Shown: one piece after another, positions 7,177-15,609 of the stretch | Position numbering within the stretch: the stretch's first letter is position 1 | How the letters are laid out: each line of letters opens with the position of its first letter | Virus record (IMG/VR): IMGVR_UViG_3300046792_000309 | Location: 1 to 20,825 of that record | Strand: one strand, 5' to 3' | DNA from: a virus | Length of the DNA stretch: 20,825 nt | Notes under the pieces: generated by a model | What the model saw: the letters and a program-made list of their open reading frames with translations, nothing else | What the model was told of the DNA's origin: nothing | The model's database searches: none | Position numbers and translations under genes: made by a program

Positions 7177-9062
7177 TGGCCGGCAAGAAGATCGGCGACG
7201 CGTTTGTCCGGGTCCGGCCCGACTCGTCCGGTTTCCGTAACGAGTTCAAGGCCGACGCCGAAGGCGCGGGCGGCGTCGCCGGGTCCGGGTTCGCCTCCTC
7301 GATGCTCAAGGTCGTCGGGGGCCTGTTCGCCGGGGCGAAGATAATCGACTTTTTCAAGGGGACCATCGAGCGGGCCACCACCGCCGCCCAGCTGGGCCGC
7401 CTCACCGACGCGGTGATCAAGTCCACCGGTGGGGCCGCGCACGTGTCCGCCGCGAACGTGGACACCCTTGCCAAGTCGCTGGCCAACCTGTCCGGCGTCG
7501 ACGACGAGGTGATCCACAGCAGCGAAAACGTGCTGCTCACCTTCACCAACGTGCGCAACGCGGTGGGCAAGGGCAACGACATTTTCAACCAGGCGCAGGG
7601 CGCCATCCTGAACATGTCGGCCGCGCTGAAAGAGGATCTCCAGTCGGCCACGATCCAGGTCGGTAAGGCGCTGCAGGACCCGGTCAAGGGCGTCACCGCG
7701 TTGCAGCGGGTCGGGGTGATCCTGTCCGCCCAGCAGAAACAGCAGATCAAAGACTTCGTCGCGTCGGGCAACGTGATGGCCGCGCAGAAGGTCATCCTGG
7801 CCGAGCTCACCCGCGAGTTCGGCGGGGCCGCGGCGGCGGCGGCCACCCCGGCCGAGAAGGCCAAGGTCGCGTGGGACCGGTTCAAAGAGGGCATCGGCAA
7901 CCAGCTGCTGCCGGTGGTCACCGCGCTGATCGGCCTGTTCACCGGCCGGCTGCTGCCCGCCATCGAAGGGCCCGTGTCCAAGATCATCCCACTGATTCAG
8001 GGGCTGGTCGCCGCGTTCATGTCCGGGTTCACCTCGGGGCAGAAAACGGTGGGCGGGGTGGCCGGGGCCTTCCAGTCGCTGGGCATCATCGCCCAGTTCC
8101 TGTGGCAGATCCTGGTACACAACGTGCTGCCCGCCGCGCTGACCCTGTGGCACTACCTGAGCAACGTGCTCGGGCAACTGGTGCCGCTGGTCAACGAGCT
8201 CGCCAAGTTCGTGCAGTGGCTCGCCGCCGGGTCCAACGGGGCGAAGGTGGTCGTGGCGGTCCTGCTCGCCCTGGTCGCCGCGTTCGTCGCGTACAAGGTC
8301 ATCCTCACGACCCTGGCCATCTGGCAGAAAATCGTTACCGCCGCCCAGTGGCTGTGGAACGCGGCCCTTGACGCCAACCCCATCGGGTTGATCATCATAG
8401 CGATCGCGGCCCTCGTCGTCGCGTTCATCTATCTGTGGACCCATTCGGCCGGATTCCGTGACTTCTGGAAGGGTTTGTGGGCCGACATCAAGGGCGCGGC
8501 GCTGGCCGTGGCGAACTGGTTCACCGTCACCCTGCCCGGCTTCTTCGCCACCGCCTGGTCCAAGATCACCGGATTCTTCTCGACCGGCTACAACACGGTG
8601 GTCGGCTTCTTCCGCAACCTGCCGGGCAACATCCTCGCCGCCCTGGGGAACCTCGGCAACCTGCTGCTGTCGGCCGGCCAGTCCATCGTCACCGGACTGT
8701 GGAACGGCATCTCATCCATGGGCGGCTGGCTGTGGAACAAGATCACCTCATTTGTGTCGGACAACATCATCGCGCCGGTGCGTAACTTCCTCGGCTGGCA
8801 CTCCCCGTCGACCCTGTTCGCCCAGGCGGGCCGGGACACCGTACGCGGCTACGTGCTCGGGTTGAGGGCGGAAAGCCGCGGCGTCATGGCCATCCTCACC
8901 GCGGCGCTGAGCCCCAGCGGGCTGGGCGTGGCGTCCCCGCAAGCCGCGCCGGCCGCGTCGCAGGGCGGCGGTAGCGTCAACCATTTCCACATCGGCAACC
9001 AGGACCCGGTCACGCTGGCGAAGATCGTCACCCGTGAACAGGCGTGGACGACGGGAGTGTGA
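7176..9062 (+). CDS. Tape measure protein
   Basis: The product has 628 residues. GTG 7176 overlaps the chaperone stop by one base and has AGGGGG nine bases upstream. It sets tail length and spans the tube interior. The N-terminal half is helical, with a segment resembling tape-measure cores (ENVLLTFTNVRNAVGKGND; VGKALQDPVKGVTALQRVGV). Two hydrophobic stretches follow at about 356-383 and 403-421, then a segment at 399-431 with DANPIGLIIIAIAALVVAF and HSAGFRDFW, commonly seen in tape measures. Amphipathic repeats with WNGISSMGGWLWNKI near 509-523 follow. At the usual 0.15 nm per residue this predicts a tail of about 94 nm, short for an actinosiphovirus. No lysozyme or peptidase domain is visible. 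Confidence 0.9.
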   Translation: MAGKKIGDAFVRVRPDSSGFRNEFKADAEGAGGVAGSGFASSMLKVVGGLFAGAKIIDFFKGTIERATTAAQLGRLTDAVIKSTGGAAHVSAANVDTLAKSLANLSGVDDEVIHSSENVLLTFTNVRNAVGKGNDIFNQAQGAILNMSAALKEDLQSATIQVGKALQDPVKGVTALQRVGVILSAQQKQQIKDFVASGNVMAAQKVILAELTREFGGAAAAAATPAEKAKVAWDRFKEGIGNQLLPVVTALIGLFTGRLLPAIEGPVSKIIPLIQGLVAAFMSGFTSGQKTVGGVAGAFQSLGIIAQFLWQILVHNVLPAALTLWHYLSNVLGQLVPLVNELAKFVQWLAAGSNGAKVVVAVLLALVAAFVAYKVILTTLAIWQKIVTAAQWLWNAALDANPIGLIIIAIAALVVAFIYLWTHSAGFRDFWKGLWADIKGAALAVANWFTVTLPGFFATAWSKITGFFSTGYNTVVGFFRNLPGNILAALGNLGNLLLSAGQSIVTGLWNGISSMGGWLWNKITSFVSDNIIAPVRNFLGWHSPSTLFAQAGRDTVRGYVLGLRAESRGVMAILTAALSPSGLGVASPQAAPAASQGGGSVNHFHIGNQDPVTLAKIVTREQAWTTGV

Positions 9063-9065
9063 CCG

Positions 9066-9974
9066 ATGCCGATCAGCAGCGCCTACCGCCCGGCGATCGT
9101 CACCACCTGCGCCGCCGAGGTCGACCTCGACGGGTGGGCAGCCGGGCAGCTCTGGCCGGCCGTCATCGACGCGCAGGGCACCCAGTGGGTGCTCACCAAC
9201 CTGGACGGGTGGACCAACGCGCCCCCGCCGCGCACCGACTTCCGGCCCATTCCCGGCGTGCACGGGGCCTACGACGCGCCGGCCTACCTCGACGCGCGGA
9301 CCGTCACCATCGAGGGCGTGGGGATCTCGGTCGATGTGGCGTCGGCGCGGCGCTCGCGGGATGTGGTGGCCTCGGTGTGCGGCGACCCGTCGCTGGTGTC
9401 GACTCTGGTGGTGACCGAACCCGGTCAGCCGCAGCGCCAATGCGTGGTGCGGCGCAGCGCCGAAACCAAAACCAAGCCGCTGGGGCCGCTTCACTTCGCC
9501 TGGTCGATGATGGTGACCGCGCCCGACCCGCGCCGCTACGCCGTTGCCGCCTCAACGATCTCGACCGGCCTGCCCGGCGCCGGCTCGGGCGGGCTCGCGT
9601 TCCCGCTCGTGTTCCCGCTCACGTTCGGCACCGGAGCCGTCGGCGGGCAACTCACCTGCACCAACGCGGGGACGCTGCAGACCTGGCCTGTGTTCACCAT
9701 CACCGGGCCCGTCACCTCGCCGATCATCACGAACACAGGCAGCGGCGACCGGCTCGATTTCGACCCGGCGTTTGTCGTCGCCGCCGGGCAGACCCTCGTG
9801 ATTGACAGCAGCTTCCGCACCGTGACCTACGCGGGCGGCAACGCCCGGTCGAAGCTGTTCACCGCCAACTGGTTCCCGCTCTACCCGGGCGACAACAACA
9901 TCTCATTCGCCAGCCTCGGCAGCTACGACCCGGCGGCGCAGCTGCTGGTGTCGTGGCGGAACGCGTGGACATAG
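9066..9974 (+). CDS. Distal tail protein (Dit-like)
   Basis: The 302-residue product has an ATG start with GGGAG upstream, directly after the tape measure. The first half has DLDGWAAGQLWPAVIDAQGT and LTNLDGWTNAPPPRTD, then ARTVTIEGVGISVDVAS, matching the N-terminal belt of siphovirus tail components. A second domain from about residue 170 is a beta-sandwich (FPLTFGTGAVGGQL, WPVFTITGPVTSPIITN, LVIDSSFRTVTYAGG, YPGDNNISFAS). The ITGPVTSP then YPGDN pattern is typical of the Dit C-terminal galectin-like region. Dit forms the hexameric ring at the tail tip that joins tube to hub. Order and motifs agree well. Confidence 0.8.
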   Translation: MPISSAYRPAIVTTCAAEVDLDGWAAGQLWPAVIDAQGTQWVLTNLDGWTNAPPPRTDFRPIPGVHGAYDAPAYLDARTVTIEGVGISVDVASARRSRDVVASVCGDPSLVSTLVVTEPGQPQRQCVVRRSAETKTKPLGPLHFAWSMMVTAPDPRRYAVAASTISTGLPGAGSGGLAFPLVFPLTFGTGAVGGQLTCTNAGTLQTWPVFTITGPVTSPIITNTGSGDRLDFDPAFVVAAGQTLVIDSSFRTVTYAGGNARSKLFTANWFPLYPGDNNISFASLGSYDPAAQLLVSWRNAWT

Positions 9975-11144
9975 ATGGCCCAGTACACCACCCTGTTCGC
10001 CGACCTTGCCACGAACGTCCTTATCGGCGAGTACCGCGTCTCGGAGCTGCGCTTCACGAAGGTCCTCAACGGGTCCGGCGCCGTAGTAGGCGTCATCAAG
10101 CTCGGCGACCCGTCAGCCCTGGGCAAACCGGTCCGCGAGGACACCATGCCCGCACGCCGCGCCGTGTACGTGCTGCGCGACCACGCCCCGATGTGGGGCG
10201 GCATCATCTGGGCCACCGACTACGACAGCGAAAGCCACGAACTCACCTTCGGCGGCGCCGACTGGTGGAGCTACTTCGACCACCGCCGCATCCTCAACCC
10301 GCTCACCCTGCCGCTGCTGGGCTACGCCGTGGCCGGCGACAGCGTGATCTACACAGCCGTCGATCAGAACGACATCGCCCGCGGCCTGGTCGCCCTCGCC
10401 CAGTCACACACGGGCGGCAACATCGGCGTCACCGCCGACAGCAACGAGTCGGGCGTCGCCATGACCCGCGAATACGACGGGTTCGAGCTGAAACCGACGG
10501 GGCAGGCGCTGCGTGATCTGACCAATCTCCTCAACGGTCCCGACATCGTGTTCGACGTGGGGCAACTCGTCAACGGCGTACCCACACGGCTGATGATCAC
10601 GGGGACGCCCCTGCTGATCCAACCCGGCGACCCGGTGATGTTCGACCTCGGCGGCAACCTGCAAAAGATCATCTACTCGGTAGGCGGGGGAACCATGGTC
10701 ACCCGGGCGTTCGTGTCCGGCGCCGGCCAGGACCGCGGCACCCTGATCGCCGCGTCTGAGGACACAACCAGATATGCGAACGGCTGGCCGCTGCTCGAGT
10801 TCGACGACGCCCATCAGGACGTTTCGGTCCTCGCGACCCTGCAGACCGACGCCGACAGCATCGTGGGCGCCGCGGCCACGCCGCCGATCTCGATCCAGAT
10901 GACCGTGCGCGGCGACCTCACCCCGCGGCTGGGCAGCTACGAGCTCGGGGCCGTCGCGAAACTCGTCGTGCCGCCCCTACGCACCGCCGCCGACGACCAG
11001 GGCCTTACCCGCATCGTGCAGGGCGACCCGTACTTTCCCGGCGGCCTGAATCTGTCCGTCCGCATCACCGGCCTCGATGTCGCCGTCGCCGACGACAGCG
11101 GCGTCGAAACGGTGACCGTCACCAGCTACCCCTACGGGAACTGA
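9975..11144 (+). CDS. Tail-tip hub / Gp37-like minor tail protein
   Basis: The product has 389 residues, and its ATG follows the Dit stop with no gap. The N-terminus resembles the siphovirus ReqiPepy6 Gp37-like family: EYRVSELRFTKVLNGSGAVVG, ARRAVYVLRDHAPMWGGIIW, LTFGGADWWSYFDHRRI. These are hub-type domains that thread onto Dit and receive the receptor-binding parts. Later segments keep the hub pattern, including FELKPTGQALRDLTNLLNGP and LTPRLGSYELGAVAKLVVPP. No peptidase motif is seen. The family is recognised by eye; the exact structural position in the baseplate is inferred from gene order. Confidence 0.75.
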   Translation: MAQYTTLFADLATNVLIGEYRVSELRFTKVLNGSGAVVGVIKLGDPSALGKPVREDTMPARRAVYVLRDHAPMWGGIIWATDYDSESHELTFGGADWWSYFDHRRILNPLTLPLLGYAVAGDSVIYTAVDQNDIARGLVALAQSHTGGNIGVTADSNESGVAMTREYDGFELKPTGQALRDLTNLLNGPDIVFDVGQLVNGVPTRLMITGTPLLIQPGDPVMFDLGGNLQKIIYSVGGGTMVTRAFVSGAGQDRGTLIAASEDTTRYANGWPLLEFDDAHQDVSVLATLQTDADSIVGAAATPPISIQMTVRGDLTPRLGSYELGAVAKLVVPPLRTAADDQGLTRIVQGDPYFPGGLNLSVRITGLDVAVADDSGVETVTVTSYPYGN

Positions 11145-11145
11145 C

Positions 11146-11742
11146 ATGTCCCTCTACGCAGGATCAACCACCGGCGGCAGCACGGGGCCGCCGACCAACC
11201 CGATCGTCACGTACGCGGCCACGATTGTGCGGCTGCAACCCGCGACCACGGCCGCCAAGGTGACGCAGCAGACCGCGACCCGCACCGCCGCGTCGCAGGT
11301 CAAGGACACGTCAGGCACCACGCTGGTCGCGAACGACGCGAGCGGCTTCGGCCTCAAACGGCCCTACCTGGATTGGAACGTTTACAAAACCGCGGAGGAG
11401 GCGGCGCCGACCGCGACCACCTCGAGCGGCACGTTCGTGTCGCTGCTGACCCTGTCCAGCGAGCCGCAGCATCCCCGGCTGCGGGTGCGGGTGCGCGCCG
11501 TCACGGGAGCGGCCACGTCCGGGCAGGTTCAGCTCGTCGACCGCGCAACCGGGCAGGTCATCGCCGGCCCCCTCGTCGTCGGCCTCAACACCGCCGTCGA
11601 GGCCAACCTTGAGGGCGCGCTGGTGACCCCGAGCCTGTCCGGCGCAGGCGCGCCCATGCGCGTCGACGTGCAAGCCAAGATCACGGCGGGTGCCAGCACC
11701 ATCGGGGTACTGGTCATGCACGCCATCGGCGTCGGAACCTAG
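11146..11742 (+). CDS. Putative minor tail protein
   Basis: The 198-residue product has an ATG start one base after the hub gene stop. The N-terminus is Gly/Ser/Thr rich (MSLYAGSTTGGSTGPPTNPI). The rest is strand-rich with RLRVRVRAVTGAATSGQVQL and APMRVDVQAKITAGASTIGV, suggesting one beta-sandwich domain. It lies between the hub and the probable receptor-binding protein, so it is likely a tail-tip accessory protein. No family is recognised. Confidence 0.55.
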   Translation: MSLYAGSTTGGSTGPPTNPIVTYAATIVRLQPATTAAKVTQQTATRTAASQVKDTSGTTLVANDASGFGLKRPYLDWNVYKTAEEAAPTATTSSGTFVSLLTLSSEPQHPRLRVRVRAVTGAATSGQVQLVDRATGQVIAGPLVVGLNTAVEANLEGALVTPSLSGAGAPMRVDVQAKITAGASTIGVLVMHAIGVGT

Positions 11743-11750
11743 GAGGGCCC

Positions 11751-12863
11751 ATGGCCGCGCGCACATCACTGTTTGTCCAGAACTCGGGGCCCACCGGCAC
11801 CATCGACGTCGAGGAGGCGCGCCTGGGTTTCGGCGCGCTGCTCGCCGGCCCCGGCAATGCCATCAGCGGCGCCAAATCCGGGTTTCGGCCCTCGTCCGCC
11901 TACAGCACACAGGGGTCGGTCCTCGCCACCGGCACCCCCGACGGGTTCGTGCACGTGCAGCCGTTTCAGTTGTTCCTGCAGGGCGGCCGCTCATCTAACC
12001 CCGGCACCTACACGTGCAGCCTCGACGCGATCTTCGACATCAACGTCCTCGCGGTGCCGGCTGACCCGACGAACCCCCGCAACGACCTGATCATCGCCCA
12101 GCAGCCCGACACGTTCTACGGCGACGGCAACTCCGATTTCATCGTGACGATCGTCCGGGGCACCCCGGCCGGTTCGCCCGTCGACCCGACCGTGACCGGC
12201 TCGCAGGACTACGTCGCCCTGGCCCGGGTCCGGGTGAACGCGAACGCGACGACGATCACGAACGCGAACATCACCGACCTGCGCACCTCGGGGCACGCTA
12301 AGAGCCTGCCTTCCGGGGGCATGCACAACGTCGCCCTGGGCGGCATCCTGCCCGTGGAGTCGCTGTCGGTCCGCAACGCGCTGCCCGGCACCGGCGCGTA
12401 CCCGGGGTTCACCATCTTCCGCCGCGATACCAAGGCCATCGAGATTTGGGACGATGCTAACGGCTGGCTCTCCTACGACACGGTGTGGCAGACCTACACC
12501 CCGGCGTGGACATCCAGCGGCACGGCGCCGGTCCTCAACAACGGCTCCGTCGTCGGCCGGTACATGCGGCAGGGCAAAAACTGCATCACCGGCACGCGGA
12601 TCATCATGGGATCGACGAGCAGCTTCGGCACTGGCGCGTACTTCCTGAGCCTGCCGTTCACGGCGGCCGGAACGCAGATCTACATCGGCACCTCGTACAT
12701 CAAGGACGCCTCCGCCGGCTTTTTCCTCGGCGAGTGCTTCATAGACACCAGCGCCAGCGTCATGTCGCTGTACCAAGCCACCGCGCAGGTCGGGCAGCTG
12801 TTCCCGATGACCTGGGCGGTGTCGGACTACATGGTCCACACCGTCACGTACGAGACCGTCTGA
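11751..12863 (+). CDS. Probable tail fibre / receptor-binding minor tail protein
   Basis: The 370-residue product has an ATG start with AGGAGG upstream. Residues 1 to about 190 form a baseplate-anchoring type domain (GFGALLAGPGNAISGAKSGF, DGFVHVQPFQLFLQGGRS, NDLIIAQQPDTFYGDG, SQDYVALARVRVNANAT). A short linker holds GFTIFRRDTKAIEIWDDANGW. From about residue 245 there is a C-terminal beta-sandwich that begins TYTPAWTSSGTAPVLNNGSVVGRY, a repeat-type opening often seen in phage tail-tip head domains that contact the host. This is the best candidate host-range determinant in the window. The receptor is unknown. Confidence 0.6.
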   Translation: MAARTSLFVQNSGPTGTIDVEEARLGFGALLAGPGNAISGAKSGFRPSSAYSTQGSVLATGTPDGFVHVQPFQLFLQGGRSSNPGTYTCSLDAIFDINVLAVPADPTNPRNDLIIAQQPDTFYGDGNSDFIVTIVRGTPAGSPVDPTVTGSQDYVALARVRVNANATTITNANITDLRTSGHAKSLPSGGMHNVALGGILPVESLSVRNALPGTGAYPGFTIFRRDTKAIEIWDDANGWLSYDTVWQTYTPAWTSSGTAPVLNNGSVVGRYMRQGKNCITGTRIIMGSTSSFGTGAYFLSLPFTAAGTQIYIGTSYIKDASAGFFLGECFIDTSASVMSLYQATAQVGQLFPMTWAVSDYMVHTVTYETV

Positions 12864-12879
12864 ACAGGGAGAACACCCC

Positions 12880-13164
12880 ATGCCCGTTGGATACCCCACC
12901 AGCAAAGGCGACATCGACTCCGCCGCCGGCGGGCTGGCGTTGACGATCCGCAACGCCTTCGAAGCCGCCATCAACCTCAAGACCTACATCGACTCGCAAA
13001 CCGACGTGAACCTGACCGCGCTGGGCTACACCGCCGCCGACGTGGCCAACCTGCGCTCGGCGCTGATCGACCTGAACAACCTGGGCGCGGTGTACCGCGG
13101 CGAGGCGGCGCCGCCCCAAACGGACTACCGCCGCTTCGCTAAGTTCCTCACCGGGGTGGCGTGA
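12880..13164 (+). CDS. Small tail-associated protein, helical
   Basis: The product has 94 residues (MPVGYPTSKGDIDSAAGGLA) and an ATG start with GGGAG upstream. The middle is helical with LKTYIDSQTDVNLTALGYTA and ADVANLRSALIDLNNLGAVY. This type of short helical protein recurs between tail fibre and lysin genes of actinophages and their prophages, usually unannotated. It could be a fibre chaperone or minor tip protein. Its stop overlaps the next ATG (TGATG). Confidence 0.55.
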   Translation: MPVGYPTSKGDIDSAAGGLALTIRNAFEAAINLKTYIDSQTDVNLTALGYTAADVANLRSALIDLNNLGAVYRGEAAPPQTDYRRFAKFLTGVA

Positions 13165-13346
13165 TGGGCTACTACCACCTCTCGACCCGGGAGGAGCCGA
13201 GCGTGCCGATGTGCAACGAGTTTCAGCCCGGCGACGTGCTGGTGCCCTACCCCGAGGCCCTCGACCCGGACGGGCGGCACGTCAACTGCCCCGCCTGCGA
13301 CCAGGCGCTGCACCACGGCCGGGCCCATACGGCGCCGCCCTCATGA
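13164..13346 (+). CDS. Small CxxC protein of unknown function
   Basis: The product has 60 residues from ATG 13164. An in-frame GTG at 13203 has a better Shine-Dalgarno (GGGAGGAG, about eight bases upstream) and would give 47 residues, so the start is uncertain. The C-terminal half has NCPACDQALHHGRAH, a Cys pair plus three His that could bind a metal. Both ends overlap neighbours (TGATG and ATGA), so it is probably coupled to the lysin. No family is recognised. Confidence 0.45.
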   Translation: MGYYHLSTREEPSVPMCNEFQPGDVLVPYPEALDPDGRHVNCPACDQALHHGRAHTAPPS

Positions 13347-14431
13347 GCGCGTTGGACACCACGTTCGGCACCGACCAGTCGAGCTGGGATAACACCCTCA
13401 CGTCGAAGGACGGCATCGAGGTGGTCATCGTCAAACTGAGCGACGGGGACCATTTCTACGAAAACCCGTCGTTCGCGGCGAAGCTGACCGCCGCCCGGGA
13501 CCTCGGCTGCACCGTGCTGGGCGGCTACCACGTGCTGTGGGGCAACCAGTCCATCGCCAACCAGGCCGCCTGGTGGTGGCAGCTGCTCAACCAGCGCCTG
13601 CCCTGGTGGTCCGAACACCCCTTCATATGCATGAGCGACAATGAGCCGTTCGGGTACAACCAGCCGCCCACCATCGCCCAGGTCAACGAGTTCCACGACC
13701 GGATCATCGTCTTGTCCGGTGGGCGGATCACCGCCGCGCTCAGTTGGGGATACAGCCCGGACTGGCACTACGGGACGCTGATCAACTCCCAGCGCTACCC
13801 CTGGTGGGCCAGCTCCTACGGCACCAACCCGGTCGGCCCGTACCGGGCCGTGTACCCGGGCAACGCCTCGCCCCGCTGGGTCGGGGTCAACTCGGCCCGG
13901 CACGCCGACGCCCTGCAGTACGCCAGCAACGCCACCGTCGACGGCCTGACAACCTGCGACGTGTCCGCCCTGGTCGGCAACCTCACCGACGTGCTCGCCC
14001 GCCTCGGCGCAGCCCAACCCCCCGCCCCAACAGGAGATGACATGCCCGTCGCCTACGTCCTCGCCAACTTCCCCGGCCAGCCCTCATGGACCCAGGGCGC
14101 CTACCACGTGGCCGACAACTCCCCCGCCGGCTACCACGTCGCCCCCCGCGAGCCGGGCATGAACGCCGCCGCGTGGCCCAACGCGCCGCAGCTCAGCCCC
14201 ACCAACGTCCCCGCGAAGTACCCCTACTCCAACCCGGACGGCGGTCCCCTGGGGATCGTCGAAATCCTGTTCGGGGTGCCCCAGCCGGCCGGCGGCCAGG
14301 GCGGCGCCGACGTGGACGAGGACCACACCCACACCGTCGACCTGGTCATCGCCGCCACCCTGACCGGTAAGGCCACCGGCGCGACCGGCCCGGCGGTGCC
14401 GCTGGACACCAGCCCCGCCCCGGCCCCGTAG
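13343..14431 (+). CDS. GH25-type endolysin (muramidase-like) with extra C-terminal domain
   Basis: The product has 362 residues. ATG 13343 overlaps the previous stop (ATGA); an earlier ATG lies in another gene's frame. Residues 1-222 resemble GH25 lysozymes. D11-Q12-S begins the first strand, IEVVIVKLSDG follows, then CTVLGGYHVLW and SDNEPF at 98-103. D99-x-E101 stands for the DxE catalytic pair. DALQYASNATVDG near 189 is the usual last strand. Such enzymes cleave the glycan strand of peptidoglycan and need a holin to escape. After the linker PPAPTGDD a different domain begins at M234 (PVAYVLANFPGQPSWTQGAY), probably for wall binding, ending in a Thr/Pro-rich tail. No signal peptide is seen. 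An internal start is described separately. Confidence 0.75.
   Translation: MSALDTTFGTDQSSWDNTLTSKDGIEVVIVKLSDGDHFYENPSFAAKLTAARDLGCTVLGGYHVLWGNQSIANQAAWWWQLLNQRLPWWSEHPFICMSDNEPFGYNQPPTIAQVNEFHDRIIVLSGGRITAALSWGYSPDWHYGTLINSQRYPWWASSYGTNPVGPYRAVYPGNASPRWVGVNSARHADALQYASNATVDGLTTCDVSALVGNLTDVLARLGAAQPPAPTGDDMPVAYVLANFPGQPSWTQGAYHVADNSPAGYHVAPREPGMNAAAWPNAPQLSPTNVPAKYPYSNPDGGPLGIVEILFGVPQPAGGQGGADVDEDHTHTVDLVIAATLTGKATGATGPAVPLDTSPAPAP
14032..14044 (+). promoter_or_regulatory. Internal Shine-Dalgarno and ATG inside the endolysin gene
   Basis: AGGAG (14032-14036), a five-base spacer and ATG (14042-14044) form an ideal start in the endolysin frame. It sits exactly where the catalytic domain ends, and initiation here would give a 129-residue C-terminal domain alone. 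Several phage endolysins are known to make such a short binding-domain form that assembles with the full enzyme. Confidence 0.55.
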
Positions 14432-14442
14432 CCGGGGGGGTG

Positions 14443-14730
14443 ATGGCGGTGAACGGCGAGCCGTCGCTGGGCGAGATCGGCCGGCGGCTGGTCGAGATCA
14501 CAAACAACCTCGAGCGGCTCAACGCCCAATTCATCAGCCGCGAGGTGTACGACGCGCGGCACGCAGCCCTCACGCAGGACCTGGCCGACCTGCGGGCGCA
14601 GCACATGCATGACATCGCCGAGATCAACACCGATCGGGCGTGGACGCGTCGTTTCATCTACGGACTGCTGGGCACGATGCTGGTGTCGCTGAGCTTCCAA
14701 GTTGTCATCGCCCTCCTGGCCAGGGTGTAA
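14443..14730 (+). CDS. Membrane-anchored coiled-coil lysis protein (XhlA-like)
   Basis: The product has 95 residues from ATG 14443; a GTG at 14440 adds one residue. The upstream G-run serves as the ribosome site. Residues 10-60 form a helix with coiled-coil character (IGRRLVEITNNLERLNAQ, YDARHAALTQDLADLRAQ). Residues 73-92 are one transmembrane segment (YGLLGTMLVSLSFQVVIALL). Proteins with a long helix and a C-terminal membrane anchor next to holins are often XhlA- or spanin-like accessory lysis factors. It is coupled to the next gene by TAATG. Confidence 0.6.
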   Translation: MAVNGEPSLGEIGRRLVEITNNLERLNAQFISREVYDARHAALTQDLADLRAQHMHDIAEINTDRAWTRRFIYGLLGTMLVSLSFQVVIALLARV

Positions 14731-15314
14731 TGACCACCTTTTCGGTCATCTGGCTGTGCCTGTTCGCCGCGTTCCTGGCCACCGAGATCACCGCCATCGT
14801 GGTCAAGGACCGCCCCGGGCAGAACCGCACTCTCACCGCCAACGTGCGGTGGCTCATCCGCACCGCCGGGCCGTGGCACACCGCCGCGCGCGGCATCCTC
14901 GGGTTCGTGTTGATCACCTGGCTACCCGTGCACTTCGGGTACCGGAGCGGAGGCGACGTGTCCAACCTCGACATGTGGAGCGCCCTGGTCGGGTTCCTCC
15001 TGCCCCCGGTGGTGGCGGTCGCGAACCGCCCCACCTGGCCCAGCTGGGCGCGGGCCGGCGTCACCGTGGCCGGCTGTGTGCTCGCCGCCCTGGGCACCGC
15101 CTGGCTCAACGGCACGTTCGACGGCGGGGACCTGACCCGCTCCGCCCTGGTCGTCGGGTTCGCCGCGTTCGGCACCTATCGCGCGTTCTGGCACCCGTCG
15201 GGCATCGCCCCGGCCATCGAGAAAGCCACCTCACCCGCACCGCCCCCCTCGGCCGGCCCGCCCGCGTCGCCGGCCATGGCCGCACCCGCCGCCGCACCGG
15301 AGGTCTCCCCATGA
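14730..15314 (+). CDS. Putative holin, multi-pass membrane protein
   Basis: The product has 194 residues. The ATG at 14730 overlaps the preceding TAA. About five hydrophobic segments are visible: residues 4-24, 51-68, 80-98, 104-122 and 132-150. The pattern LLPPVVAVANRPTWPSWARA followed by a hydrophobic helix recalls actinophage holins. The last 35 residues are Pro/Ala rich and probably cytoplasmic or disordered. The protein would form the lesion that lets the endolysin reach the wall. Position directly after endolysin and accessory protein supports this. Five segments is more than the commonest holin classes have. Confidence 0.6.
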   Translation: MTTFSVIWLCLFAAFLATEITAIVVKDRPGQNRTLTANVRWLIRTAGPWHTAARGILGFVLITWLPVHFGYRSGGDVSNLDMWSALVGFLLPPVVAVANRPTWPSWARAGVTVAGCVLAALGTAWLNGTFDGGDLTRSALVVGFAAFGTYRAFWHPSGIAPAIEKATSPAPPPSAGPPASPAMAAPAAAPEVSP

Positions 15315-15466
15315 CCCTGACCTTGACCCTGACCCTCGCCCTGCTCGCCTGCGTCCTGTTCGCCCTGGCCATGCTGGGCATCGCCTCCCCCAAACGGTTC
15401 GTCTGGGGGAGCGCCGGTCTGCTCTTCCTGACCATCGCCCTGATCACCGCCGGGGTGCTGCGCTGA
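15311..15466 (+). CDS. 51-residue membrane protein, second holin or antiholin candidate
   Basis: ATG 15311 overlaps the holin stop as ATGA. The 51 residues are almost all hydrophobic: TLTLTLTLALLACVLFALAM, a short SPKRF turn, then VWGSAGLLFLTIALITAGVLR, giving two transmembrane helices. The first codons form a hexamer repeat (ACC CTN four times) that changes length in whole codons only. Its overlap with the holin gene suggests a role as holin partner or antiholin. Confidence 0.5.
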   Translation: MTLTLTLTLALLACVLFALAMLGIASPKRFVWGSAGLLFLTIALITAGVLR

Positions 15467-15484
15467 ACACAGGTCCGCCCTAGC

Positions 15485-15512
15485 TTGCTTTGGCCACCCC
15501 AAGCGGTACGGT
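15485..15512 (+). promoter_or_regulatory. Candidate promoter for the LysM-NlpC gene
   Basis: TTGCTT (15485-15490), a 16-base spacer and TACGGT (15507-15512) give a weak sigma70-like match. It lies within the 143-base gap after the lysis cassette. A 13-base direct repeat with one mismatch (GGTCCGCCCYAGC, 15472-15484 and 15536-15548) flanks it. Confidence 0.3.
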
Positions 15513-15542
15513 CAGGCCCTAACTCAACGTGTCCCGGTCCGC

Positions 15543-15567
15543 CCCAGCCCGATAGAAACGGGCTGGG
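15543..15567 (+). terminator. Perfect 9-bp hairpin in the leader of the LysM-NlpC gene
   Basis: CCCAGCCCG, loop ATAGAAA, CGGGCTGGG. A second hairpin, CCCGGG (15584-15589), loop GCCGAA, CCCGGG (15596-15601), ends nine bases before the gene start. There is no T-run after either. They may end lysis-cassette transcription, as T-less terminators do in actinobacteria, or act as leader elements for the hydrolase gene. Confidence 0.4.
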
Positions 15568-15609
15568 TCGGTGCGCACGTGAGCCCGGGGCCGAACCCGG
15601 GAGACCAGG

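Noticed and set aside
15530-15609. c-di-AMP (ydaO-type) riboswitch upstream of the LysM-NlpC gene
   Set aside because: That class is known before such genes in actinobacteria, but only a GCCGAACCCG segment matches; the other conserved blocks are not seen and the leader is short.
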